A program made the position numbers and the translations under genes. 64,000 bases of DNA from Aplectana chamaeleonis (lineage: Eukaryota; Nematoda; Chromadorea; Rhabditida; Cosmocercidae): assembly GCA_029168955.1 (NCBI GenBank), contig JAPDOI010000422.1, forward strand, positions 124,001-188,000, in the 5' to 3' direction. The notes below the pieces were generated by a model that saw only the letters and a list, made by a program, of their open reading frames with translations, was not told the DNA's origin and ran no database searches. How positions within the stretch are numbered: the stretch's first letter is position 1; each line of letters begins with the position of its first letter. This document shows, in pieces, positions 32,900-44,927 of the stretch.

Positions 32900-35800
32900 G
32901 TTGAGCGACAAGTGTCTAGACGCCGAGGTGGAGCCGGCGTCAGGCATTGGAGTCAAGACTAGACTGCACTCCCAGTCTGATCTCTATACCCTACGAAGGA
33001 TCCGTGGAGCTGAAGTGGCTCGCGATCCGAGGACAAAACGTCAGGCTCTCTGAAATGACCTGATCTTGACGCCACCACTTGACGCCGGTTTCCGAAAAAG
33101 AAGCCCTCATTATTATAGAGCTCCAGTATCAAAGTCGCTGTTACCGTGCAGGCCTCGTTACGCGCGCGACGCCGAAACGCGGCTGGTGGTAGTTTCGCTG
33201 AGCTAGTGCCCGAGAAAACATCTTATCGTGCCACAAAACAACCAAGGTGCATGCCCTCATCTTTCATGATCTTTTCTAATCTCAAAATCCTTCAAGAAAT
33301 AGGGAATTATGTATGATGAATAGAGTATGTACCATATATTGATGCCTCAGACAGGATAGGCAACCGAGGGGGAGTAAAAACACGCGTCACCACATTCTCC
33401 TATAACGTCATCGAGAAGCCAGCCGAGACGCGATGAAAATTTCGATCTCTATCTCGCCTAACCTGGAACGATAGACGACAACACCTCCCCCCCCCCTACT
33501 CCTCTTTGGACACTGCAGTTCGTCGCTCTGTTCAACTCTTCAGACCGCTCGACGGAGGCCTGAAAGCTGGCCAGCGGTGATCGATAATGACCGAAAACTT
33601 TTTATTGGAAACATTAGACGCTGGCGTCAGGGAAAAAGACCGCACCCTCCATTGACTTCCCGTCCTTCCTGAAGGGGTTTCACAAAAGTGAATGGACAGC
33701 AGTTTGAGGCGCCATGTCAGGCTGGGGTCGTGACGCGATTCTGACGCCGGCGTCGAAAAAATTAGTCGTCATGATGCCCCGGTGTTGACGCCGCCGTGTC
33801 TGGGGTGTACACATCAGCGTCAATTGGAGATGAGAGATGTAATCTAATAACTATATAAAACTATATACAAACTATATAAAAATTTCCTAGCTACCTTCTT
33901 CACTGAAGAGCCCCGGGGTAGCTAGAGATATGAATTGTCTGAAGACAGGGGCGAAACAATTCATGTCTTAAACTATCCTTGCCATCGCATATATAACACC
34001 ATTCCATTCTGACGAGTATATGCTTTATATGATGTAATTTTCATAAAAAATTTCTACAAATTTTATAATTCTATTACTGCTTAAAACAAACATACAAAAA
34101 CGGAACCAAAAAGAGAGTATTTTCCTTTAATTGGCTGTGTCAGGCGTCTGCAATGAGCCTGGTGTAGAACACCCGTGACGCCATTCTGACGCCGGCGCCA
34201 AAGAAAATTGTCGTCATAATACCCCCGGTTTTGACGCCACCGTGTCTGCGGTGTACGTATCAGCGTCAATTGGAGATGAGAGATGTAATCTCGGCTCTGT
34301 AGGGCGTCTGCAATGCGCCTGGTGTAGAACACCCGTGACGCCATTCCGACGCCGGCGTAAAAAAATGATCGTCATAATACTCCCGGTGTTGACGCAGCCG
34401 TGTGTGCGGTGTATGTATCAGCTTCAATTGGAGATGAGGGATGTGATCTTGGCTGTGTCAGGCGTCTGCAATGAGCCTGGTGTAGAACACCCGTGACGCC
34501 ATTCTGACGCCGGCGCCAAAGAAAATTGTCGTCATAATACCCCCGGTTTTGACGCCACCGTGTCTGCGGTGTACGTACCAGCGTCAATTGGAGATGAGAA
34601 ATGTTACATTGGTTGTGTCAGGCGTCTGCAATGAGCCTGGCATAGAAAACCCGTGACGCCATTCTGACAACGGCGTCAACTTTTTTGGTCCTCATAATTG
34701 CTCCGCAGCTGACGCCGCGGTGTTTGCGTTTTGTTTACTAGCGTCAATTGGAGATCAGAGATGTAATCTCGGCTGTGTCAGGCGTCTGCAATGAGCCTGG
34801 TGTAGAACACCCGTGACGCCATTCCGACGCCGGCGTAAAAAAATGATCGTCATTATACTCCCGGTGTTGACGCAGCCGTGTGTGCGGTGTATGTATCAGC
34901 TTCAATTGGAGATGAGGGATGTGATCTTGACTGTGTCAGGCGTCTGCAATGAGCCTAGCGTGGAACACCCGTGACGCCATTCTGACGCCGGCGTCAAAAA
35001 AATTGGTCGTCATAATGCCCCGTTGTCGACGCCACCGTTTTTGCAGTGTACGTAACAGCGTCAATTGGAGATGAGAAATGTTACCTTAGTTGTGTCAGGC
35101 GTCTGCAATGAGCCTGACACAGAACACCTGTGACGCCAATCTGACGCCGGTGTCAAAAAATGGTCGTCATAATACTTTCGGTGTTGACGCCACCGTGTGT
35201 GCGGTGTACGTATCGGCGTCAATTGGAGATGAGAAATGTTACCTTGGCTGTGTCACGCGTCTGCGATGAGCCTGACGTAGAGCACCCGTCACGATGTTTT
35301 GAGGCCGGCGTCAAAAAAAAATGTTAGTCATAATTACCCCAGCGTTGACGCCACCGTGTCTGCAGTGTACGTATCAGCATCAATATGAATATGAGAGGTG
35401 TAATCTTGGTTGTGCTAGGCGTCTGAACTGAGCCTGACGAAAAACTCCGGTGACGCCATTCTGACGCCGGCGTCAAAATGTATAACCAGTGAAATCGATG
35501 CGGCGTCATGGCTATGGTATGTTCCCAGTCTGACGAAAATCATTTCAACTCTACGTACCGCTTCGTGAGTGTGACGTCATGACGCCGCGACACTGCAAGG
35601 GATAGAAAAACACTGAAACAGCGCCTTAGGAAGCAGATTAGCTAACATAAGGATCACGAGAAGTTCTTCATTCTTTATCTTTTCGAAGTTCCGTGACGCA
35701 AGCCAAGAATTAGAGGAATTAGTTGTAATTAACACTAGGTCCATAAGAGAAAATCTGTCACAATATTTTTGCCTCAGAGGAAAAAACGAAGCGATGGAAG

Positions 35801-36000
35801 TGAAAATACGCGTCATTTCATGTCCACATGACGTCATTCAAAAGCCACCAGGAACATGACGGAATCCGGTTGCTCATCGTCATGAAGTGCGCGCTTGACT
35901 TCGATCTCTATCTTGCCTAACCTGGAACGATGGACGAAAACAGCAGTCCCCTCCCTGCCTTCTGTTCCATTCTTGTCCCATTGTTCTCACCTCGACACTT
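32900..36000. repeat. GACGCC-rich motif-swarm region
   Basis: GACGCCGGCGTCA and its pieces recur throughout, dense between 33690 and 35590 and sparse at the edges. A direct repeat (TTCGATCTCTATCTCGCCTAACCTGG at about 33450 and 35900) suggests two copies of a flank. The central part is a regular array, annotated separately. No ends with clear inverted repeats were found and no transposase is encoded. Confidence 0.65.
33697..35480. repeat. 159-bp tandem array, ten units, one separated by an insertion
   Basis: CAGGCGTCTGCAATGAGCC or close variants begin units at 34141, 34301, 34459, 34619, 34779, 34937, 35096, 35254 and 35415 (spacing 158-161). Each unit contains GCCATTCTGACGCCGGCG and CAGCGTCAATTGGAGATGAG. 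One further unit at 33697-33845 is cut off by about 285 bp of unrelated sequence that includes two hairpins (CTAGCTACC...GGTAGCTAG and ATGAATTGT...ACAATTCAT). Confidence 0.95.
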
Positions 36001-36324
36001 TTAGACTACAGTACGGTTCCATACTTTCACATAGCGTTTTGTAGTCAACTATTCTTCCCAACCCTACCAGAGTTTGGTCCAATTGTCATACTATCCCTAT
36101 TTGGATCGTCATCTTCGCTATAGAGATCCTACCGGAGATTAGACTCTCCTCTTAGCCAGTCGCGTCATCCGCCGCTGCCACCGCCATCTCATTTACCCAT
36201 CATTTTAGGGAGATATCTAGCACATAATCATCACATTTGCTAATTGATTGGTATGCCGAATGAAAATCCGATCAACTCCCATTCAATAATATAAATTTCC
36301 TGGCAAATAAATGAAAAATTGTGG

Positions 36325-37700
36325 TTAAAGACAGTGTCCACGATGAAGTTTCAGAGGTTATCGTCTTGCCAGCGCCTAGAAATACTGGTGTTTCAACCAG
36401 ATTTCCTGTTTTTTTGTACAACACTTTACAGCAGTTATCTGTGGGTCAAGTTCAACTAACGTGTCAAAAACATGAGAGAAACAGTGAACGTGTTAAAATT
36501 CACCGCTGCGGCAAAGCACTAACCTTTGGAACTCATAATCGACTCACTCATTGATCTACTGGATCGACCAGGTGACGTCATATATGTAACAGTTGTCCAC
36601 ACAAAGGAACAGTTGCCAAAATTCTGAATACTCTAAATTTCGAAACATTTTAACAACCATTTTTATGTACTCAAGGAGATCTCGGTGCACTCTATCTACA
36701 ACGGAATGCGCAAATTTGTAGTCCGCTAGTAGTCCTCTACTGGACCTTTATTACTGTACATATTTTCGGAAGAATAAATAAAAAAATTGGGTGAAGGCAG
36801 TATTTATGATGAAAAAACTTCAGCTTGATTTTTTTGGCACAAACTTGATCTTTGCGCCCTCTAAGAAGACAAAGAAAATAAATACATGCACTCGCTAATA
36901 AGTTTTAGAGGTTAGCGTTTTGCCACGGCCGAGAAATACTAGCCTTTCAACTCGTTCGCACCAGATTTCCTGTTTCGACACGTTGGTACAACACTTTACA
37001 GCAGTTATCCGCAAGTAAAGCTTAACTAACGTGTCAAAAACATGCGAGAAACAGTGAACGTGTTGAATTCCACTGCAGTGGCAAAGCACTAACCTTTCAA
37101 ACTCATAATCGACTCGCTCATTGATCTACTGCATCAACCCGCTCACGTCATATATGTAACAGTTGTACATACAAAGGAACAGTTACCGAAATTTTGAATA
37201 CTCTAAATTTTAAAAGATTGTAACAACCATTTTTTGGGTGGTGGCAGTGTTCATGATGAGAAAATTTCAGCTTGATTTTTTTGGCACAAACTTAATCTTT
37301 GCGCCGCCTAAGAAGACAAGGAACAAAAATACATGCACTCAGTTATTAGTTTCAGAGGTCAGCGTTTTGCCACCACCAAGAAATACTAGTGTTTCAATAC
37401 GTTCGCACCAGATTCACTGTTTTGACAAGTAGGTACAACATTTTATAGCAGTTCTCTATCGATAAAGCCCAGCAAACGTGTCAAAAACATGCGAGAAACA
37501 GTGAACGTGTTCACCCGCGGTGGCAAAACACTAATCTTTGAAACTTAAAATCGACTCAAAAGTACTCCGAAAAACGGCCAGGAAGTGGGTGAAAATCTCG
37601 TAGGTCTATTGGATCACCCCGCCCCGTTATGTAACATTTGACCACCAAAAGGAACAGATGCCTAAATTTTATATACTCTAAATCTAAGAAGATTCTAACA
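36325..37700. mobile_element. Three adjacent copies of MITE family E
   Basis: Copies at 36352-36540, 36905-37100 and 37352-37550 each start near GTTAGCGTTTTGCCACC, contain CTGTTTTGACACGTTGG and CGTGTCAAAAACATG, and end GGCAAAGCACTAACC or similar. Sequence between copies is also shared (AAGGAACAGTTGCC, ATTTTGAATACTCTAAAT, and CAGTGTTCATGATGA starts), so larger units of about 440-560 bp were duplicated in tandem. No proteins. Confidence 0.85.
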
Positions 37701-37976
37701 TAGATTTGCATGTGCATTGATACCACTTAATTCGCAAGAAGGTCTCGGTATGCTTCGTTTTCAACGAAGTGCACAGATTCATGGTCCGCCACTGGTCCTC
37801 CACTGGCCCTCTACTACTCTACATATTTTCCGAAGATTAGTTTAAAAAAAAACTGGTTCAAGGCAGTATTCACGACTTGAATGTTTCGGATTGTTTTTTT
37901 TATTTGCAAACACGTAAGCTTTGTGTCCCTCTATGGAGACTAAGGACGAAACACTAATGAAGATTATCCGGAAAAT
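37701..37976. other. No recognised feature apart from a CAGTATTCACGA word
   Basis: CAAGGCAGTATTCACGA at about 37858 resembles the end of family A (29392), but no matching second end is seen. Confidence 0.4.
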
Positions 37977-38142
37977 GCACGCTGATGGCGAAAATGAGCT
38001 GCGGCACGGTTGCGAGTATCCTCAGACAAGGATGTGGGATCACCTGGCCACCAAAGGCGAAAACCGCACGGGTGATCCCACATCGCTGTCTAAGGATACT
38101 CGCAACCGCGCCGCAGCACGCTTTAGCAGTCAGCGTGCACGT
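37977..38142. mobile_element. Palindromic MITE with 70-bp arms
   Basis: TGCACGCTGATGG...GTTGCGAGTATCCTCAGAC then GATGTGGGATCACC is mirrored by GGGTGATCCCACATC then GTCTAAGGATACTCGCAAC...GTCAGCGTGCAC. The loop is about 24 bp. Just downstream, 38195-38290 (GGGTCGGCCGACAACGCG) is a decayed relative of the 20404 element. The 242-codon frame across both is an artefact of the arms. Confidence 0.8.
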
Positions 38143-38583
38143 TGCGGACTGAACGGCAATGCCGAGTTGAACTGTATGGATTGCTCAAAGGTTTGCCGAT
38201 TCATACCGGGTCGGCCGACAACGCGTCGATTACCAAAGAGGAGGACCAGAAGCGGACCAGTGACGGACCATGAGTTCGTGCACTCCTTTATGAATAGACT
38301 ATACAAGAAACAGAAAGCGAAGTCACCTATCTTGGAAATTCGAAGCGTACAACCATTTCGGACGTTAGGATCTCTGAAATTCTGCAGTGCGCCAAACACA
38401 CCAAACAGGCGTGATAAAATATTTCAGGTTTTTTTTCAAACAGTTTTTTCCCAACCAAATTCGGGGGTCATGTCAAGACTTCTTAGTGTTATCTTCTACG
38501 GATCGAAAACTAGGATACGGTTCTTATGGCGAGCAGTGCCTTTAACGGATGTGGTACATGATTTTCAAAAAACAGCTTCGAGG

Positions 38584-38829
38584 GAAGGTCCGGGGCCCAA
38601 TGCAACATTAATCTTGAAAAAGAAACGGCCAGAAACCAGCAATACTTAGTTCAATGCGACTCCAAAACTTGAACGTGGCGCGCCCGCCCCGCCCACCTTC
38701 TCAACGGCCACCAAGAACGTGGGCAGGGCGGGCATACCACATTAAAGTTTTGGGGCCGTATAAGACTATTAATGGCTCGTTTTCAGCCATTTTCCAGGAT
38801 TAATGTTGCAATTGGCCCCGGACCTTTCC
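38584..38829. mobile_element. MITE family G, copy 1
   Basis: The 246-bp palindrome has ends GGAAGGTCCGGGGCC and GGCCCCGGACCTTTCC. The centre has facing arms with CCAAAACTTGAACGTGG, GCGCGCCCGCCCCGCCCAC and their complements. The same layout occurs at 39225-39485 and 59885-60115. Confidence 0.85.
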
Positions 38830-39224
38830 GAACACTGTTTTCATCATTAATTCTGTTTTTCATTAGAATTTTTTTGTGGTGTTCATCAGAATTATAAGCA
38901 ACTTCCCAACAGAAAAAACCCGAGAAATACTGAGAGTTCACCACGGGACAGTGTTCAGAAATTTCTCATGTTTTGCATCAAGTTGGAGTATCAATTTCTG
39001 GAAAAATCCGGCGAAATTGCACTTTTTATGCAAATATTCTTCCCTTTTCTCCCCTTATCGAACAGATTTCCGCACATCTAACGAATGTTTACATAGCCAT
39101 AAAGCTGCAGCAGAAAAGGACGCTTGCCGCGATTATGTTTTACCGAGCAGGCCACAGTGGGTTGGTTAAGTTGACTCCACCTCTTCTCCTCCTTATTCTT
39201 GGGTTTCACGGTTTGATTTGGCTT

Positions 39225-39485
39225 TCACTCAAAACGGAAAATTCCGAGGTCCATTGCAAGATTACTCTCGAAAATACGGCTGAAAACGAACCAGAAATGG
39301 CCCTATACGGCGCCAAAACTTGAATGTGGCATGCCCACCCCACCCACTTATTCGACAGCCGAAGACGAAGTGGGCGGGGCGGGCATGCCAGATTCAACTT
39401 TTAGGGCCGTCTAAGGCCAAAAATGGCTTGTTTTTGGCCGTATCTTTCCGTTTTTGGTTCTTATCGTGGGCACTAACTTTATGTG
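39225..39485. mobile_element. MITE family G, copy 2
   Basis: CCAAAACTTGAATGTGGCATG, CCCACCCCACCCAC and the mirrored GTGGGCGGGGCGGGCATGCC form the centre. Outer arms include GAGGTCCATTGCAAGATTA and AAATACGGCTGAAAACG. The outer right end is eroded. Region 39486-40180 is unassigned. Confidence 0.8.
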
Positions 39486-40189
39486 ACATATGCAATATAA
39501 AATTATGTATGTAAAGTTTTATGAGAATTAAATTATGCTGTTGAAATTCAAAAATTGAGACAATGAACCCCAAGGCTGACCTGTCTACCTTTGTTATTCT
39601 CAAGTTTTTTTTCCTTTGCAAGGGAAGGAAACCGGATTATGAAGGCTTCTGAAAACAAGGCCGCTATCAGGACATACAATCGCTATTGGCCGGCTACTTT
39701 CGCTTCCTCAGTCTGCGGCATTGAATATTTCTCCCTGATACTGTAAACCTTTGTACTCTCTCAACCTATTAGGGTATGTATCTACCTAGATTGCAAAATT
39801 TGCAGGTTTTCATGGTAAAAATCTGAGAAATTCTGTATATTTCCCAATTAATCTTCTCCACTTTTCCTCCAATCATTTTCTATTTTGAAATATTCCAGTA
39901 CCTTGTAGGATTTCCGATCAGTCAAATTTTCGTTTTCTCATTGCTTCTCAAGAAAATCTACAATCAATGGATTTTATCGATTTCGAGAAGAGATGTTAAT
40001 ACAGATCGATATAAAATCTAAAGGGGCTATTATGCCCCAAGCTTGACGCTTACTAGGGACTTATCCTCGAGAAAACTGGAGTTCCAAAGAATGATCTATA
40101 AATTTTTTTTGTGAAAAATCGAAAAAAAAAGCATTTTAAAATTTGTCGAATTTCCCTAATGCATCTGGAAAGTATTATTTTTTTTATTT

Positions 40190-40430
40190 TTGAATATGGA
40201 GCATTTTTAGCCCAAACTTTTTTCAGGGGGGGTTATTTGGGGTGCCGAACACGAAAATAAGGTCCTTTTTTCGGTTTCCCTGAAGATTACGGTAGGTTAC
40301 TGTAGATAAACGATACTTTTCCTAACGTTACTTACAGTAAACTTCCGGGGAACTAAAAACAAACCTAATATTTATGTTCAGCGCCCCAAACTTCCCACCC
40401 TCCACCCCCTCTAGATGAGTTTCGGGCCGG
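40190..40430. repeat. Fragment of the interior of the 48616-49525 element family
   Basis: TTATTTGGGGTGCCGAACACG, TTACGGTAGGTTACTGTAG and TTCAGCGCCCCAAA resemble words in 48840-49320 (ACGGTTACTGTAGGTTACGG, GTGTTCGGCGTCCCAAATAA). Alignment is loose and the ends are unclear. Confidence 0.4.
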
Positions 40431-40659
40431 AAAAGTTTCAATTTCTGTTATCTAAAAAAACATTTTTTCGCTGTTTTTGATCTACCCAAGTGCATTGAGG
40501 GCACAGTCCAAGCTCAGGGCAATTTTTGATATTATAGTCCGCTCGCCGTGTATAGCAACTGCGCCAAGCGCGAAATCGCAAGCCGCTCAAATAGGCGAGA
40601 AAAGGCGAGGAGAATGTCGGCCACGCCCCCAACAACTCGCCCGCGTCCTTCTCGACGTT

Positions 40660-40800
40660 CAAACTCGAAATATTTGAAGGGCCATAACTTCGTTCTTAGT
40701 GAGTTCTGAGCGATTCTGGAGACACCATTGTGATCAGCGTGAAATTCTCTTTAAATAAGGCAGAGAAACAGAAAATCGATTTTGAGGTTGGGCTGCGCCC
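40660..40800. repeat. Family A fragment
   Basis: GGGCCATAACTTCGTTC, CGATTCTGGAGACACCATTG, TGATCAGCG and AAAATCGATTTTGAGGTTGG match 776-900 in reverse orientation. A further fragment is at about 41240-41330. The stretch 40801-41480 otherwise shows nothing recognised. Confidence 0.55.
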
Positions 40801-41489
40801 TTAAGGAAATTTAGCCAACTTTAATTTGTTTGTTTCTACCATTCTCAAAACACTCATCAGACACATACCCAATAAACGGAAGCGAAGCAGCATGCAGAGG
40901 GAGGCCGCAATCTCTCTCATTTTAGCCGGTACCGAGTTCTAAAGCTTGTCCAAAGAGGTGTGGCTCTTGGTTTCCCGCTGCGAATCTCGTTCAAATGAAG
41001 GACTAAGAGCTTCGATTGAATCCAATTCGCATTCACATAAAAATTCCGATTTCCGTAATTCAGGGTGCGCTGTGAAGACCTTTTGGCGGTTCTAGTCCAG
41101 CGAATGGACGAGATTGTGGTGGTGGTGCATCAATCTATTGAAACTCCACTGGTTGGTGGTGTTGCGATCGCCTCACTGCCAGCCGCAAATGGTCGCGATT
41201 TGTCCATCCGCTAGACTAGAAGTGGCAAAAGGACTTTATGTACCTTTAGAGCGTTGTTTGCAAAGGGTTTTGACTGATCTCGGGAGTACCATTGTGATCA
41301 ACGCGCCATTCTCTCCAAAACCCTTGTCAAAATACAGAAACATTTTCCGTGTTTGGGTTGTTGATCAGGTACACGAAAACGGACGAGTTAAGCCGTTTTC
41401 CAAAATGTGGAACACTAAACTGCTCTATTCAAGCAAAGTGGTCCCGAAGGGAATTATTAACCTGATGGCTTGCTCAGACGAATATGAGG

Positions 41490-41730
41490 ACCGACCGCGC
41501 GCAACAATAGGCCCGAATTCGGGATCGGCGACGTTCCGACCGCACCATTGTGCGTGTTCCGACCGGTAGTTAGCGCGGTTGGACCGGAATTGGCGACGTT
41601 CCGACCGCACCATTTGGCGCGTTCCAACCGATACACCGGCGCGGCCAGTACGAAAGTGTGCGCGTTCCGAACGCAAATCTGCATCACGGCACTTCACGTT
41701 CGGACCGCGGGCAAATATGAAACCACGGCC
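41490..41730. repeat. GTTCCGACCGCACC motif swarm
   Basis: CGTTCCGACCGCACCATT occurs at about 41531 and 41609, with GTGTTCCGACCGG, GCGTTCCAACCG and CGTTCCGAACGC variants between. Related zones are at 989-1180 and 46670-46910. Ends were not identified. Confidence 0.65.
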
Positions 41731-41797
41731 CCTGCCCAGTGGGCGGAGCTTAGAACAGCGTTATACGCTAGCAGGGAACCCTACAGCCCTGACGCCT

Positions 41798-41832
41798 ACT
41801 GCTGGCTGTTATACTCTCTAACAGCCAGCAGT
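41798..41832. repeat. Perfect 14-bp hairpin
   Basis: ACTGCTGGCTGTTA and TAACAGCCAGCAGT are separated by TACTCTC. A terminator has no meaning in this context; it is more likely the end of a MITE. Region 41833-42345 is unassigned. Confidence 0.6.
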
Positions 41833-42346
41833 GGAGATCACAATTTGGGGATACCTTGCTGGCGTGTTACATAAGACAATACAAAGTTCAGACTTACAAA
41901 TTTATTGATGAATTAATCACTTGATAGCACATGAACAAGTACTGAAACAATAACAGTACGAGAAATTCTTCCTCATACAGGAACAGCTACATACAGAATT
42001 ATGCAACAAATGTTGCAGTACATATCCGGCTTCATTTTTTCCGAAATATGACAGAAACTCTCAAATATCACCTATGAGAAAGATGAAGTACACATTTCCC
42101 ATGCCATAACATTAGAATAGTTCATGTGGAGATTATTTCATTTTTCATATGTGAAAGTACATGTATAGAAACTTAGCTATCTAATAAAGATTGCACTCAA
42201 ACAACGATTGTTATTTTTGAAATACTCGAATCAACCCTCCGATTCATATATTCAAACGTCCGAAAACTATGTTTTCATCCGCTATCAAATAGAGTCCACC
42301 ACAAACGGAAAAAGGCGGTGATGCGGTCGCGGTAGATGCACTAAAG

Positions 42347-42598
42347 CCCCTTCCACAGTTTGCCGGACGATGCCGTTCGACACGTTACAGGACAGGGCTG
42401 CGACATCGTTGAGTGGCGGAAGGCGACGCCGGATGACCGACGTCGCAACGCGGCGCTCAACGTCGGTGCGAAATTTCTCCGTTGATAGTGGGATGATCGA
42501 GATTATCGGTTGCTCTATCACAGGTCTGAGGGCGCCGCGCGCGACGTCGGATAGCATTGCCCGATGTCGGACTGCAAAAGAGCTGTAAAAGGGGGTTA
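42347..42598. mobile_element. MITE family D, decayed copy
   Basis: AAAGCCCCTTCCACAGTTTG then CCGGACGATGCCG is mirrored loosely by GATGTCGGACTGC and GCTGTAAAAGGGGG. The ends match those of 45659-45940. Interior GC-rich CGACGTCG words produce chance frames. Region 42599-43215 is unassigned. Confidence 0.65.
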
Positions 42599-43219
42599 AT
42601 AGGGTCGAATCTGGAGATATATTCAAAATGGGTTTTGGTTTCCTCTTCTCTTATTTGTTTCCTTCAGGTTCATATTTGCTAGATCCTATTGGGTGTTGCA
42701 GGTATAAGCTTCCTTTTGTGCGTGAAGGCAATTTGCTTTTTTTTGGGCTGCAACATTCCTTTCGAAATCGCTCTAATAAACCTCGAAAAATTGCCGGAAT
42801 GATCGCCGTTTTCAAAGGTTTTTCACCGGGAGTGTAAGTGAGGCCTCATTCATGCTATCCTTAAACATTTTACCATTGTTTTCTCTCACGAATCCTGGTT
42901 TAAATCACTGAATTACCTGAAAAATCGCTTGGAATAAGCTTCAGTACCTTCCATAATGAGAAAAGCCTCTTTTCGCAACAATCAACAAGAAAGAAAGAAA
43001 TACAGAGCAGAAAGAAACAAGGAATAAGAAGGATAAACCAAGACTCAACTAAAGTACCAGCCGTTCGGCCAATCAATGACGGAATTGAGCCAAGAGTCAG
43101 TATCAACCACATTCTTCGTACATTGTTATAGACCACTTCCAGAAAGCTATCGAACTGCGACGCGATCGACTAGAAATATCAATCTGGTCGTGTCGCACGA
43201 TCAGGTCGCAGCACGCTTA

Positions 43220-43351
43220 TAGGTCGTTTATACTTCGGCCGTCGAGCGGCGCGGCACAGTGCAATTCTGTAATATTGATCACGCGGCGCCGCACGATCGA
43301 TGGTATAAGATTGCACTTTGCCGCGCTCGGCTCGGTACTATAAACGACCCC
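43220..43351. mobile_element. MITE family C copy with TTA target duplication
   Basis: The 132-bp element starts TAGGTCGTTTATACTTC and ends GTACTATAAACGACCCC, with TTA on both sides (43217-43219 and 43352-43354). Arms carry GCCGTCGAGCGGCGCGGC and CCGCGCTCGGCTCGG. Similar to 18794-18931. TNA duplication suggests PIF/Harbinger. Region 43360-44265 is unassigned. Confidence 0.8.
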
Positions 43352-44271
43352 TTAGACGCACCCGCCTCAAATATTGTTTGAATCGCGCAGTACGGCAAAA
43401 GGATGCCTTGATCGCATCGCTGTGCAATGCACGGCGATGCGATGGGGAGACCAGGTCGACACAGGACAAATGTGATGTCGTAAGATCACTCTGCAGCACC
43501 TGTCGCGGTCGCTGGCTCGAGGAGGAATGTAAGTTCTGAAACGTGAAAGCCATGTACTCGATAGCTATCGCGGCTGTCCGTTGTGCGAAGGGTTCCAGAA
43601 AAAGTGACTGAGGGTTCGATTCAGTGCCTTGAAAGGTTTTCCTAGCTCTAAGCAACACTGACGTCGCAGTGTTCTGCAGCCGATCTGTCGTGGGATATAT
43701 TATGGATCCTAGTGTGTTGATCGCGATCGCACCACCGCCTTTTCCCGAACTGTATTTTCATGCTATGACTTTGAGAGGACTTTTCGTACATATTTTTAAT
43801 AGGTTTAGACCTCAAATATTGCAAATCATGCTCTGAAAAATGTGGCAAAAACATTGACAACGGAGCAGTACTTTTCAAAGGTACTGGAACGTAGGCCTCT
43901 ATTTGCGTGAGAGAAGAAAAAGTCAAAGCTAAGACACGTATTAGTAAGAGATGCATTAAAGCAAAGAATAAAACAAAGCAAAAAGCATCATTCATAGTCC
44001 TCACCGCTAGCCCGGCAAGCGCCGGACGTTCGGTGGACTATGGAACCTATCTCTGCTCGGCACACGCGTGCCGCCCATCTAGCAGCTACCATGACGGCGC
44101 CGCCCACACCGTTTCACTGCCTGAGTCAATACCTGGCGGTTTCACTGTCTGAATCAATACCCGATTGGCAGTTCAAGCTCACTACAACATAAACAATTCC
44201 GGTATTATCCTACGCTACATATTCAAGCTAGGAAATACAGTGCATGTCACGGCTGAAGCCCCAATTAGAGA

Positions 44272-44652
44272 GTGTTCACAAATGAAATCGCTGTTCTATT
44301 TTTTCGCTTTTTTCGTGTACGAGTTTTGGCTTGTAACTTCCGTCTTTTGCAGCCAATGTGTGCGAGCTGACCGGAGTAAAGAGAGAAGTTGAGAATGAAG
44401 GGAAGAGCGGGGCTTTTGTTCGGAAACCATCGCTCGTCTCACGATCTCAACTGTTCCATTATTCACGTCAAGTGGCGGAAAGGGACCGGACTTGCACAAA
44501 GCGGCGAGATTTACTCACTTTTCTAAGCCGTTTTGCGGCTCCTGGGTAGCTTTTCGTCCCGTTTCCTCAACGCTGTTCTGCTTCTGAGAGCCACGAGAAG
44601 CGTTTGTCATGGAAAATTCGAGGATGAAGTTTATTGTGAACAGTGCCCTCAA
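44272..44652. mobile_element. Family A element with eroded ends
   Basis: Left AGTGTTCACAAATGAA and right TATTGTGAACAGTGCC are degraded forms of the 29392-29852 ends. The interior (TGCAGCCAATGTGTGCGAGC, TGACCGGAGTAAAGAGAG) matches 29640-29680 in reverse and 6165-6260 directly. It serves as an uninterrupted reference for the 959-6156 insertion. Confidence 0.75.
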
Positions 44653-44927
44653 ACCCGCACCGCCATGGCGGCGCCACCGGAGACGCCACCGGAGCCACGC
44701 CGGAAAAAAATTCATAGTCCTACGCACGCTCCAACGCGCCTGCGGTGAGCGCTATGAAAGATGCGAAACTGACATTACAATATGAAATGATGGTAGGACG
44801 ATCTCAGCAGTTCCTTCCGAGCTAAATAAGAACAATACGTTGCACCACCACAATAATCAACATTAAGGACAGCACACACCCTCGCAAACATGGTCGAGAT
44901 AACAGCATGTCATGTGTTCAGCAGCGC

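Noticed and set aside
33697..35480. Regularly spaced repeats considered as a CRISPR array
   Set aside because: Units of 159 bp repeat along their whole length with no unique spacers, in a nematode genome.
37921..38649. 242-codon plus-strand frame
   Set aside because: It crosses a 70-bp-arm palindrome and a relic of another palindromic element; composition and symmetry explain it.
41114..41569. 151-codon plus-strand frame
   Set aside because: It starts in unassigned sequence, crosses family A fragments and ends in a motif swarm; no recognisable protein content.
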